Assembly (NCBI GenBank): GCA_032622095.1
Contig: CP136064.1
Location: 145,533,954 to 145,597,953, forward strand
DNA: 64,000 nucleotides
Origin: Siphonodentalium dalli
Taxonomy: Eukaryota > Mollusca > Scaphopoda > Gadilida > Siphonodentaliidae
Direction: 5' to 3'
The notes below the pieces were generated by a model. The model was not told the origin of the DNA and made no database searches. It saw nothing but the letters and a program-made list of their open reading frames with translations. Below, one piece after another: positions 45,061-57,583 of the stretch; within the stretch, counting starts at the first letter, position 1; the number at the start of each line of letters is the position of its first letter. The translations under genes were made by a program, and so were the position numbers.

Positions 45061-45853
45061 TGTTTTATTTCACATGTGAAATATACATGTACACTCAACA
45101 TTATGCTTCAAATCAAAATATTGACTGTTTCCGATTGCCCTTATTTTCTCATCGACTGTACACCAATCTTCTCTATATTTCACGGCACAACTCACAATAG
45201 ACACATTTTTGTTTGGATTATCAACAATCAGGACTCGATGTCGCATGCTTCTGTTTTGTTTGAGATGAGATTGCACCAACACAAAAAAAGTTTGCATTGA
45301 AGTCTTCTTACATTAAATTCCCTTTGAAAGTACACAATATTGTATAGATTATTTCTTTGCGTGTATGCCACTGACATAAACACCGTTTTATTCGTGCTAT
45401 ATACATGTCAGAAGACAGAGGACATGCACATATATACTGTATATATAGTAGTGATATGCATAAGAACTTTCGTTAATACTATGAACATTGAATTCAATAA
45501 TACATACAATTTTTAGAATATCATAGGCTTCTGGCAGTTGTATTTTGCTCAATGTTTATATAGGAGTTATTTCAAGGGTGTTTATGATTGTAAACCTGAA
45601 AATTGTAGATTCCGGGACTTTTAAAAACAGGTTTTGCTGTATATCGTTTATGATTGATGTGATTATCCTAAAAGTACTACGGATAGGTATGGACCCCATC
45701 TATTTCGACAAGAAGGTGATACATATCAGGGGGTGTATCAATCTGTATAATGTATGCTACACTTGTGTTGTACAAAGGGTAAGATAATATGTTATTGCGA
45801 TTTTTCAATGTACGTGTGACCTCTATAGGGATATATATATATATATATATATA
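45061..45853. other. No feature recognised, ends in (AT)n
   Basis: AT-rich, with a TATATATA microsatellite at about 45,830-45,852 immediately before the next element. Confidence 0.4.
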
Positions 45854-46936
45854 CTAGAAGGTGACCCGACATCGTCCGGGCTTTGACCTTGAATTGACCA
45901 TTTTGAAGGTCAAGGTCAGGTGGGGTCAAACACCAACACCCCAAAAATGGTGGAAATCGGCCCAGCGGATACCGGGAAATCGGCCCAGCGGATACCGAGA
46001 TACCCTATGCATCAAATTTCGTCCTTAAAAATCCGCCAGTTTAACCCGATTTGATTTCCACTCAAGTATATAAACGCGCCTCATATACACACGCTCATTA
46101 ATTATCAAGCCAAGACGTCTGAAACAGTCAAATGCATCGGCCGGTTAAGCGTTAACGTGATCTAACGTTATGACCTCTAACGACTTCATAGAAGTTACGC
46201 ATTGTTTTTATCCTGATTGAAGACAGTACCACTTCTTCTTGATAATTGAGGCAGATAACTAAAACGGATACATATGCATTATATATCGTTGGAAAGAGGA
46301 AACACGAAAGATTCTCACAGTGTCATTATTATGACTGGTATTTTATTATTCGCGCTGTTTCGATTCGATTTGTAAGCATCGAACTCAAATGAAAGTCCAG
46401 TAACACAGCGTAAAAACAGATTTGACCTCGGCACGTGAAAAGTTTACCTCGGATCTGAAAATTAATATGCCTATGCCAGTCCTCGGCCGAAAATACCCCC
46501 ACATACCAAGTTTCATCGAAATCGGGTCGGCCGTTTTCGAGTTCATCGCGATCACACACACAGACACACACACAGATCTTCCAAATTTCAAATTTCAAGT
46601 CGATAGCTCCACCCGTTTCCGAGATCTCGTCTGCGCATGAGCGAAGCTGGCGTCGCACGGGCTCGGCGACCCGATAAAATTCGTATCCGGGGCAAGATAC
46701 ATTCACATACCAAATTTCAAGTCGATAGCTCCACACGTTTCCGAGATCTGGTCTGGGCATGCGCGAAGCTGGCGCCGCACGGGTTCGCCAATACGACAAC
46801 GTCGACCGCCTGGTCAAACTACACACACGTACCAAGTTTCGTCCCGATCGGCCGAGAATCGTAGATTTGTATAAATGACAGACATACAGACAAACAAACA
46901 TACAGACAAACAGAGGTCTTCAAAATATATATGAGA
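45854..46936 (-). mobile_element. Minus-strand Helitron-like copy I
   Basis: Read on the minus strand, it starts TCTCATATATATTTTGAAG (at 46,936) and ends with a CCCGGACGATGTCGGG hairpin and CTAG (complement at 45,854-45,857), followed by an AT tract. The tail carries CAAGGTCA-rich sequence. Its 5' third matches the three copies to the right. Non-coding. Confidence 0.7.
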
Positions 46937-47506
46937 CTAGCCGATGAGCCCGACGTTGTCCGGGCTATTCAAAATCCAAATTTCAAGTCGATAGGTCTAC
47001 CCAGCCCGACGTTGTCCGGGCTATTCAAAAACCAAATTTCAAGTCGATAGCTCCACCCGTTTCCGAGATCTCGTCTGCGCATGCGCGAAGCTGTCGTCGC
47101 ACGGGCTCGGCGACCCCTGATAAAATTCGTACACGGGGCAAGATACATTCGCATACCAAATTTCAAGTCGATAGCTCCACCCGTTTCCGAGATCTGGTCT
47201 GCGCATGCGCGAAGCTGGCGTCGCACGGGCTCGGCGACCCCTGATAAAATTCGTACACGGGGCAAGATACATTCGCATAGCAAATTGCAAGTCGATAGCT
47301 CCACCCGTTTCCGAGATCTCGTCTGCGCATGCGCGAAGCGGGCGCCGCACGGGCTTGCCAATACGACAACGTCGACCGCCTGGTCAAACTACACACACGT
47401 ACCAAGTTTCGTCCCGATCGGCCGAGAATCGTAGATTTGTATAAATGACAGACATACAGACAAACAAACATACAGACAAACAGAGGTCTTCAAAATATAT
47501 ATGAGA
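46937..47506 (-). mobile_element. Minus-strand Helitron-like copy II
   Basis: On the minus strand it starts TCTCATATATATTTTGAAG at 47,506 and ends in the perfect hairpin AGCCCGGACAACGTCGGGCT, spacer CATCGG and CTAG (46,937-46,940). The body is made of roughly 120-base sub-units containing CGGAAACGGGTGGAGCTATC and a GCGCATGCGC palindrome. It directly abuts copies I and III. Confidence 0.78.
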
Positions 47507-48017
47507 CTAGCCGATGAGCCCGACGTTGTCCGGGCTATTCAAAAACTAAATTTCAAGTCGATAGCTCTACCCGTTTCCGAGATCTGGTCTGCGCATGCGC
47601 GAAGCTGGCGTCGCACGGGCTCGGCGACCCGATAAAATTCGTATACGGGGCAAGATACATTCACATAGCAAATTTCAAGTCGATAGCTCCACCCGTTTCC
47701 GAGATCTCGTCTGCGCATGCGCGAAGCTGGTGTCGCACGGGCTCGTCGACCCTATAAAATTCGTATCCGGGGCAAGATACATTCACATAGCAAATTTCAA
47801 GTCGATAGCTCCACCCGTTTCCGAGATCTCGTCTGCGCATGCGCGAAGCGGGCGCCGCACGGGCTCGCCAATACGACAACGTTCACCACCTGGTCAAACT
47901 ACACACACGTACCAAGTTTCGTCCCGATCGGTGGAGAATCGTAGATTTGTATAAATGACAGACAGACAGACAAACAAACAAACAAACAAACAGAGGTCTT
48001 CAAAATAAATTTTGAGA
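47507..48017 (-). mobile_element. Minus-strand Helitron-like copy III
   Basis: Same ends as copy II (CTAG complement at 47,507-47,510; start at 48,017), but with a different number of the 120-base sub-units. Chance open frames of 70-120 codons occur here on both strands; they follow the repeat unit, not a gene. Confidence 0.78.
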
Positions 48018-48572
48018 CTAGCCGATGAGCCCGACGTTGTCCGGGCTATTCAAAAACCAAATTTCAAGTCGATAGGTCTACCCAGCCCGACGTTGTCCGG
48101 GCTATTCAAAAACCAAATTTCAAGTCGATAGCTCCACCCGTTTCCGAGATCTCGTCTGCGCATGCGCGAAGCTGGCGTCGCACAGGCTCGGCGACCCGAT
48201 AAAATTCGTATCCGGGGCAAGATACATTCACATACCAAATTTCAAGTCGATAGCTCCACCCGTTTCCGAAATCTGGTCTGCGCATGCGCGAAGCTGGCGT
48301 CGCACGGGCTCGGCAACCCGATAAAATTCGTATCCGGGGCAAGATACATTCACATAGCAAATTTCAAGTCGATAGCTCCACCCGTTTCCGAGATCTCGTC
48401 TGCACATGCGCGAAGCGGGCGCCGCACGGGCTCGCCAATACGACAACGTCCACCGCCTGGTCAAACTACACACACGTACCAAGTTTCGTCCCGATCGGTC
48501 GAGAATCGTAGATTTGTATAAATGACAGACATACAGACAAACAAACATACAGACAAACAGAGGTCTTCAATA
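48018..48572 (-). mobile_element. Minus-strand Helitron-like copy IV, 5' end eroded
   Basis: The 3' end is as in copies II and III (CTAG complement at 48,018-48,021). The 5' end reaches AGGTCTTCAATATATATATA and then joins the next element instead of showing TCTCATATATA. Sub-unit structure as in its neighbours. Confidence 0.7.
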
Positions 48573-48580
48573 TATATATA

Positions 48581-50657
48581 TCTCTCTATATTTGCGAATG
48601 TCTGTCTGTCTGCCTGTCTGTCTGTCTGTCTGTGTTCTATAGAAATTCACAGGGGACCATCTAGATGGTGCCAAAGGGGTCTACTATGGGTAGCTTTTTA
48701 CGAGAAAGATAATGGTCGGGGTTAGAAATTTCTAAAGTGACGCCGTTGTTGTCAGGTTCAGAAAAGGGGGAGGGGCTGAAAAAAAATTTGTCGCCGATTG
48801 CCACCAAACATATATAATCATCCCCATAATATGAGGAATCTAATGGCGTGGTTTAAATATGGCAAAAGTCGCGCCGTTCGCGTCAGGGGTGCCCGGAAGG
48901 GGGGGGGGGGGCAGATATTTGTTCTGTCGCCGATTGCCACGAAACTTACATATAATCATCCCCATGATATGAAGAATCCAACGGTGTGGTTTAAATATGT
49001 CAAAAGTGGCGTCGTTTGAGTCAGGGATGAACGGAAGGGGAGAGGGGCACCAAAATTGATAAAACTAATTTTAGCGCCGATTTCCACCAAATTGATAAAT
49101 ATTCTTCTTCATGATACACGGAATCTAATTGTGCGATTTAACAAAGCCAAACTGTTATTTTTGGATGAGAGATTGGGAGGGGGTGGGCACTAAATATGAT
49201 AAGTCGCCGATTGCCACCACACTTATATAAAATCATCCCCATGGTATGAGGTGTCTAATGGTGTGGCTTTTAGCTGTCAAATGTGGCCTCATTCGAGTCA
49301 GAGTTGTATTGAAAGGGACAGGGGTACCAAAATTGATGCACAATTTTTTTGGCGCCAATTTCCACCAAATTGATACACGTTCTTATCGATGATACGAGGA
49401 ATCTAATCGTGATTTAAAGACGCCATAGTGGTGCTGTTTGGGTGAGAGATGGAGAGGGGAGGGATTGGCACCAAATTTGATAAAAACAATTGTTTAGTCG
49501 CCGATTATCACCAAACTTATAAACAATCATCTCCATGATATCAGGAGTGTAATCGTGTGGTTTAAGGATGTCACAAGTGGGGCCATTCGAGTCAGTGGTG
49601 TATAGAGATGAGAGGGACACAAAAAATTATATCTATATGTCTAGTGCCGATTTCCACCAGATTGATACATATTCTCCTCCGTGATACGAGGAATCTTATC
49701 GTGTGGTTTAGATACACTAAATTGGTGCCCTATGGGTGAGAGATATGGGGAGCTTAAATTTGATACGAATTTGTATACTCGCCAATTTTCACCAATTTCA
49801 TATATATGCATCTCTAATCTCTAACGAGTCTTAGTGTGTGTAACTTGAGTCCGAAATAGGGACGGGAGTGTCACCAAAATTGATACAAAATATTTTTAGT
49901 ACCAATTACCATCAAATTCAGACACGTTCTTCTCAAATGATACAAGAACTAAAATCGTGCTGTCTGTCTGTCTTTTTGTCTGTCTGTGTGTGTTCTATAT
50001 ATAACTTAACGCGGTACAATCGAGATGGCACCAAGGCGTTCTAAGAGTGGTAACTTTTTACAATGAAGATAATGGTGCGGGTTAAAATTTTCTAAAATGA
50101 CGCTGTTGATGGGAGGGGAAATTTAAAAAATATGGTGAAATAGTTTTGTCGCTGATTTCCACCAAACGAATACATAATCACCTTCGCAATATGGCGTTGT
50201 TCGAGTCAGCACGCGTCAACAATTGATTTAATAAACTAAATTCCACCAAATGCATACACGTTTTTCTCTAATGATATACCATGAATTAAATCACATTTGG
50301 TGTCGTTTGCTTCACGGATGGTGATCGGATATGCACTATTATTGATAAGATTGATATTCGCCGATATCCACATAAAAGTTATATACAGTTACCAGGCCAT
50401 CTCCATATCATTTTAAGTAGTTGGGCGTTCACATTTCACAATCCCGACATATGATGACCCACATAAGTCACTCGAACAATTATATCTTCTTAACAGTCAT
50501 ATTTATATGGGAATGGCAATCAAGGCATTCACACAATGAGCTAGCAAAAAGAGATAACTAGAAGAAACATTAAACGTATATTTATCATTCTATTGAAGAG
50601 ATACATATATTCGTGCAAACTGAGAGACCTCGAACAGTCAGATGATTGCATATATAT
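48581..50657 (+). repeat. Block A: degenerate tandem-repeat element, 2.1 kb
   Basis: It begins TCTCTCTATATTTGCGAATG plus a TCTG microsatellite. The body consists of imperfect units of about 145-290 bases marked by GCCGATT-CCACCAAA, ATGATA-GAGGAATCTAAT, TTCGAGTCAG and AAGGGG. It ends GATGATTGCATATATATA. The block recurs inverted at 51,451-53,800. It could be a non-autonomous rolling-circle element whose 3' end is lost; no coding. Confidence 0.8.
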
Positions 50658-50675
50658 ATATATATATATATATAA

Positions 50676-51450
50676 CTAGCAGGGTTACCCGGTGTTGCCC
50701 AGGTTAATGTGATGAGAAACCCTCTGTATGCTGTGGATATTTGTTGGGGATAGAGAATGCTCTTGCCTAAAGTGTTATACGTTTTCTCATAATTGTATAT
50801 TCAAATAGCATCATAAAGCATGATTATTACAGTCATGGGTTATAAGTAGTGGCTCACATTGTCCCTTGTCATTCTGTTTATCGCGATTAATCCGTTCCAA
50901 CAATAATGAAGTATTTATTTATTTACAACTGCGTATACATTAGACGTTATAATATGATACATGAACATCATAAACACATTAGTTCGATAAAAGATGATAA
51001 TTGGGTTTTGAATATTGAGATGTATCAATCAATTTAGAGGGTTGGACTAAGTTCTCGAGGACACCTGGCTATCATATCTCCATGAAGATACAGATGTTTC
51101 AAAGAAATTTTCAGGTGCTCCTCTGTTCATGGTGCTATATATTGGCTAAATATTCTCAGTTTAAACGAAATGTTGATGCGCATAAATATTAGCTACATGT
51201 GCCATGCACAGAGCGAGATTTTGAGTTGTTTATGTCAGTCGAGGATTCTGTTATAAAACCCTTGTCATATGTGCAGTATTGGGAGGATCCTGAAAAATGT
51301 TATGCTACTAACTGCATTTTCTTGTATATCAGATTAAACTATATTTGACTGCACACTGTGACCACTATTTTTGAACAGGCCTTCCATATCTCTTGACAAA
51401 TTGTAACTTTTTTGTGGAAACTGTATTGAATGGAACAGACTCAATTTTGT
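50676..51450 (-). repeat. Block B: left arm of a long inverted repeat
   Basis: About 775 bases, nearly reverse-complementary to 53,801-54,559. The outer end is ACTAGCAGGGTTACCC after an AT tract, so on the minus strand it terminates CCCTGCTAG then T. No open frame of note. Confidence 0.88.
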
Positions 51451-53800
51451 TATAATATATATGCAATCCTCTGACGGTTCGAGGTCTCAGTTTGCACGAA
51501 TATATGTATCTCTTCAATAGAATGATAAATATACGTTTAATGCTTCTTCTATGTATCTCTTTTTGCTAGCTCATTTTGTGAATGCCCTGATTGCTATTCA
51601 CATATAAATATGACAGTTAAGAAGATATAATTGTTCAAGTGACTTAAGTGGGTCACCATATGTCGGGATTGTGAAATGTGAACATCCAAAACTACTTAAA
51701 ATGATATGGAGATGGCCTGGGTGACTGTATATAACTTATATGTGGATATCGGCGAATAGCAATCATATCAATGATAGTGCATATCCGCTCGCCATCCGCG
51801 ACGCAAACGACACCAAATGTGATTTAATTCATGGTATATCATTAGAGAAAAACGTGTATGAATTCGGTGGAAATTGGTGCCAAATAAATTTGTACCAGCG
51901 TTTGCCTCTTTTGACATATTTAAACCACTCCCATTAGACTCATGGATGCATGATATACTGGCGATGATTATATATATGTTTGGTGATAATCAGCAACTAA
52001 ACAAATTCTGAGAATAGTTATGACCCATATCTCTCACCCAACCGACAGCAATTTGACGTCTTTAAATCACACGATGATATTCCTCGTATCGTAGAGAAGA
52101 ATAATATATCAATTTGGTGGAAATCTGGGCTAAAAATAGTTTATTAAATCAATTGTTGATGCAACGTTGACTCGAACAACGCCATATTGCAAAGGTGATT
52201 ATGTATTCGTTTGGTGGAAATCGGCGACAAAACTATTTCACGATATATTTTTAATTTTGCCGACCTCCCCCTTTTCTTCCCCTAACACCAACAGCGTCAT
52301 TTTAGAAAAATTTTACACGCACCGTTATCTTACTTTTAAACAGTTACCCCTCTTAGAACGCCTTGGTGCCATCTCGATTGTACCGCGTGAAGTTATATAT
52401 AGAACGCACACAGACAGACAGAAAGACAGACATACAGCACGATTTTATTTCTTGTATCATTTGAGAAGAACGTGTCTGAATTTGATAGTAATTAGTACTA
52501 AAAATAGTTTGTATCGGTCTTGGTGACCCTCCCATCCGTATTTCAGTCTCAAGCTGCACACACTAAGACTCATTAGAGATTAGAGATGCATATATATGAA
52601 ATTGGTGAAAATTGGCGAGTATACAATAATTCATATCAAATTTAAGGTCCCCATATCTCTCACCCACAGGGCACAAAATTGGTGTATCTAAACGACACGA
52701 TAAGATTCCTCGTATCACAGAGAAGAATATGTATCAATCTGGTGGAAATCGTCCCTAAACATATAGATATAATTTGTTTTGTCCCTCTCATCTCTATACA
52801 CCACTGACTCGAATGGCCCAACTTATGACATCCTTAAACCACACGATTATACTTCTGATATCATGGAGATGATTGTTTATAAGTTTGGTGATAATCGGCG
52901 ACTAAACAATTTTTTTTATCAAATCTGGTGCCAATCCACCCCCATCTCTCAAACAAACAGCACCACTATGGCGTATTTAAATCACACGATTAGATTTCCC
53001 GTATCTTGAATAAGAACGTGTATCAATTTGGTGGAAATTGGCGCAAAAAAATTGTGCATCAATTTTGGTGCCCCTGTCCCTTTCAATGCAACCCTGACTC
53101 GAATGAGGCCACATTTGACAGATATAAGCAGCACCATTAGACTCCTCATACCATGGGGATGATTTTGTATAAGTTTGTTGGCAATCGGCGACTAAGCAAA
53201 TTATTATCAAATTTAGTGCCCACCCCCTCCCAATCTCTCAACCAAAAGACAACAATTTGGCGTTGTTAAATCGCAGAATTTGATTCCTTGTATCATGAAG
53301 AAGAATATATCAATTTGGTGGAGATCGGCGCTAAAATTAGTTTTTCAATTTTGGTGCCCCTCTCCCCTTCCGTGCATCCCTGACTCGAACGACGGCACTT
53401 TTAAACCGCACCGTTGGTTTTTTCATATCATGGGGATGATTATATATAGGTTTGGGGGGAAATCGGCGACAGAAAAAAATATCCCCCTCCCCTTCCGGGC
53501 ACCCCTGACGCGAACGGCGCGACTTTTGCCATATTTAAACCACGCCATTAGATTCCTCATATCATGGGGATTATTATATATAAGTTTGGTGGCAATCGGC
53601 CACAAATTTTTGTTCTGCCCTTCCCCCTTTTATGCCCCTGACAACAACGGCGTCACTTTAGAAAATTCTAACCCCGACCATTATCTTTCTCGTAAAAAGC
53701 TACTCCTAGTAGACCCCTTTGGCATCATCTAGATGGTCCCCTGTGAATTACTATAGAACACAGACAGACAGACAGGCATTCGCAAATATAGATATAGATA
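51451..53800 (-). repeat. Block A': inverted copy of block A
   Basis: It is the reverse complement of 48,581-50,657 along its whole length, with moderate divergence and small indels. It lies exactly between the two B arms; its outer ends are GCAATCCTCTGACGG at the left and the AGACAGACAG / GCAAATATAGATATAG end at the right. Without it, the two B arms would be adjacent and form one near-perfect palindrome. Confidence 0.85.
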
Positions 53801-54559
53801 ACAAAATTTAGTCTGTTCCATTCAATACAGTTTCCACAAAAACTTTCAATTTGTCAAGAGATATGGAAGGCCTGTTAAAAAATAGTGGCCACTGTGTGCA
53901 GTCAAATATAGTTTCTTCTGATATACAATAAAATCCAGTTAGTAGCACAAGACTTCTCTGAGGATCCTACCAATACTGACATCTGACAAGAGTTTTAGAA
54001 CAGACTCATCGACTGACATAAACAACTCAAAATCTCGCTCTGTGCCTGGCACATGTAGCTGATATATATGCGCAGAAACACTTCGTTCAAACTAAGATTA
54101 TTTAGCCAATATATAGCACCATGAACAGAGGAGCACCTGGAAATTTCTTTGAAACATCTGTATCTTCATGGAGATATGATAGCCAGGTGTCCTCGAGATC
54201 TTAGTCCAACCCACTAGATTGAATGATACATCTCAATATGTAAAACCCAATTATCATCTTTTATCGAACTAATGTGTTTATGATGTTCATGTATCATATT
54301 ATAACGTCTAATGTATACGCAGTTGTAAATAAATAAATACTTCATTATTGGTGGAACGGATTAATCGCGATAAACAGAATGACAATTGACAAGGTGAGCC
54401 ACTACTTATATTCCATGGCTGTAATAATCATGTTTTGTGATGCTATTTGAATATACAATTTATGATAAAACGTATAACACTTTAAGAAAGAGCATTCTCT
54501 ATTCCCAACAAATATCCACAGCATACATTAACCTGGGCAACGCCGGGTAACCCTGCTAG
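53801..54559 (+). repeat. Block B': right arm of the long inverted repeat
   Basis: It pairs with 50,676-51,450. It ends GCCGGGTAACCCTGCTAG at 54,559 followed by a TATATA tract; CTAG then T, preceded by the stem GGGTAACCC, is a Helitron-like terminus. Confidence 0.88.
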
Positions 54560-55196
54560 TATATATATATATATTGAATTCGGGAACAAATTCTCATTTA
54601 TTATCGAAATGGCCATGTGTCAATCGGAATGTTACATTGAGAAGTCGCTCAAACCATATCAAGCATCGAACCCGCGCCAACCTCGTCTAGCCCAGACTGT
54701 GATGATCTTATCTACGACCATTAAAAAGGAAGCCCTTTCACCGAGAGTTCGAACCCACTACCTTCGAAATTCTGGATATGTCATTCTGAAAACATGTCAA
54801 TGCACTTCCTCCGAAATTTCATCTGTGACCATACGATTACTGGTACTGGCGTATATATATGTCAGAGTTATGGAGGCACGGACTCAGTAAGAGTGTTCAT
54901 TGCTTCATATTTGCTTAACTCAGTGAGCGTGAACAAATTCTCATTTCGGCCATGTGTCGATCGGAATGGTCCATTGAGATGTTTCTAGCTTACAAAGGTA
55001 ATTATAAAATCATTTGAAATTTAGAGGTCGTTAAACCCCCAGTACAACACCATTCTTGGCATATGATCAGGTGACCCCCACCCTCACACCCACAACAGAC
55101 CACCCCTACACACCAGGACCAAGTACTGATAATAGATATGGGAACGAATCTCCATTCGGATACAAAGTTATGCAATAAATACCCGAGACCGAATTC
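54560..55196. other. No gene; one direct repeat pair
   Basis: GAACAAATTCTCATTT...CGGAATG...CCATTGAGA-type sequence occurs at about 54,588-54,645 and again at 54,930-54,985. Open frames here look like chance. Confidence 0.4.
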
Positions 55197-56093
55197 TGCT
55201 CATCAAGCAAAAACAGTCGGCAAAATTTGATAGAGTCCAAATAAAGGATTCTGTTCATGTATATTAGTAATCACAGAAACCATGCCCAATGATGCAACAT
55301 TTTACGAGTATACTTCATGTTGGATTATGTTGTAAATACAATGGTCAATATGGTCAATATCTAAAAAAAATCAAATATGGGAATATGTACTGAACACTGT
55401 GATGAATGATGTACTATAAAAAAAATATTACATTTCTTGAGCGTTCTTTGAAAAAATTAATTTGAAACAGTTGTTGAAAAATGATATATACTTGCTTAAA
55501 CATTGGCTGTGTGGATGCTAGCAGGTATGGGTTAGCAGTGGCCAGTGTAACCACTGTGAACTCTGTTGACAATATAATGTTAATCCTCAATCAAACCCTA
55601 CCAGACCACCACACTATTTCTAGTAAGTAGGTCACCACTCACTCATAGGATAATCACTCTTGTGGAAGTTGACACCAGCTAAAATCCATTCACACCAGAC
55701 TAGACATAAGCCATGAAAAGGTGACCCACAAACTGCTGGCTCTCAGTCAACCATATTGTGAAGTTAGTATATCATTTGTCAACAACTGGTTCAAAGTATT
55801 TTTTTACAAAGAACACTCAAGAAATATAATATTTTTTTGTAGTACATCATTCATCACAGTGTTCAGTACATATTCCCATATTTGATTCTTAGATATGGAC
55901 TTTGTTTTTCTTGGACCATTACCTGTAAATTTTATTTTTGTAAATCTCAATAAAGTTCACATTTTGTATATATAACATAATCCACCATGAAGTATACGCT
56001 TAAAATGTTGCATCAATGGGCATGGTTTCTGTAATTACTAATACACATGAACAGAATACTTTATTTGGACTCCACAAAATTGGGTCCACAAAG
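55197..56093. mobile_element. Foldback element with arms of about 260 bp
   Basis: The left arm (from GATAGAGTCCAAATAAAGGATTC, through CAGAAACCATGCCCA, to AAGAACGCTCAAG-type sequence near 55,450) is mirrored from about 55,805 to 56,093. A central segment of about 330 bases (55,475-55,800) is not inverted. No coding region. Flanking duplication is not evident. Confidence 0.82.
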
Positions 56094-57583
56094 CCCTTAA
56101 GTGTACGTCCCTTAGCAGTAAACATTATGCGAAACAAAAATCCTGCAATAGAGTTTCGTCATATTAGAATGTGTTATTGTTATAACAAACATATACAGAA
56201 ATGGGAGATCACATTCACATTAGCCGGCGTTCATTTATACAATTGAACGATAATAATTCAAGTAACAACATATTAAAGATGGCACACGCACACTCAATTA
56301 ACCAACATATTCTACATTCGGTAAACTAATTAATTGCATCTGCACTGACCAGTCAAGTTGTAAATGATTATGAATATGATATTTTCATTCTGAATTTTCT
56401 GCATCTCCATGATCTCAGCACAGCTGCTGGACTATATGTAAGTTCTGGGAGACATATTCAATTTGTACATGAAATTGAATTTCAAATGTTATCACTAAGA
56501 GCGATTACTTAAATCAACTTGTAAATTCGTTTGGGGCCTTGTTTTTTCGGTATTTTTGACAGGAAACTGTGATTCTCAGACAAAATGTATGATCCTGATG
56601 GAAAACTAAAAATTCAAGAATAAACAATGGAATAATTCGGAAAAGAAAAACCTAATAGAACTTAGAATATACCACTGAAATTCACCGACCTGCCGCAGAA
56701 AGTCTGCTCGCAAAAATGCATAAATAATAGATAGCCAGGCGTGAAGGCGAAGAGTCTTACTTACACACCACGATCAAAATCCACGAGGCAAACCTTACCA
56801 AAATACGCAATGGTTCCGTTACGAAACCACGTGATCACACCTTGCTGTAAAAATACTACAAACTACGGTAGACCACGTCATCAACAATTTATCCTAAAAA
56901 CAGAGTCGAGCTCAATTAAAAAACAAAAATAAACAAAACAAAACAAAAGGAAGGGCACAGGATCGCCTCACTTGTGTGCGTTGGGTGCCATGGTTTGCGG
57001 GGGAGTATCCGAGTATTTCTTACCACTTTGACCTTTCTGACCTTTAAGGATTCATTTGATACTAAAAATTATATATTCAACAACATGACACATGGTCAAG
57101 GGGCTGGGTACCCGACGCACCATTAACGACGCTAAATTAATGTCATTAATGTCATGATGACGCAGACCTCCATAGTAAAAAGTCACGAAATTACCGAAAC
57201 ACCAAGGCCCTATATAAAATTTCTGGAAAACAAAATTAAATAAACTACAAGGTCGATTCAAAAACAAAAAGTTATATCAGATTGACGACCGCAAGGAGCA
57301 TATCGCAACCCCATGTATGTATGAAACCACCCCACCATAATCATGACATTATGTATCTCTGTATATGTATATGTATGTATTATGTTGCACTCTGTTTTGT
57401 TCATGTTTCGTACATATAACAGGTTTCATTCATACCATCTCAACCTCAACAGTCATCCGTTGATAAGAAATATGTTACCAGATCCTTGTTCACTACCATT
57501 CAAATCGATTTTCACGATGTGGATACCAACATACAGCTCAATATACAATTGGAAATCCAGAATAAAATCTCACGCCTAACTCT
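56094..57583. other. 1.5 kb without recognisable gene
   Basis: No conserved domain. An ACAAAACAAAACAAAA-type tract at about 56,925-56,950 may be an old poly(A) tail. Short frames only. Confidence 0.4.

Noticed and set aside
45545-45787. Open frame of 80 codons on the + strand
   Set aside because: Isolated, hydrophobic from AT-rich codons, with no motif or conserved partner.
46560-48520. CRISPR-like alternation of repeats and spacers
   Set aside because: Units are about 120 bases, the spacers are themselves repeated, and the setting is eukaryotic transposon DNA.
46329-48548. Several overlapping frames of 70-190 codons on both strands with repeated ARRP/SRFRDL segments
   Set aside because: They follow the 120-base sub-unit in every frame; the copies conserve DNA, not one reading frame.
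54609-54988. Two overlapping + strand frames after block B'
   Set aside because: No family resemblance, and they overlap a direct DNA repeat.
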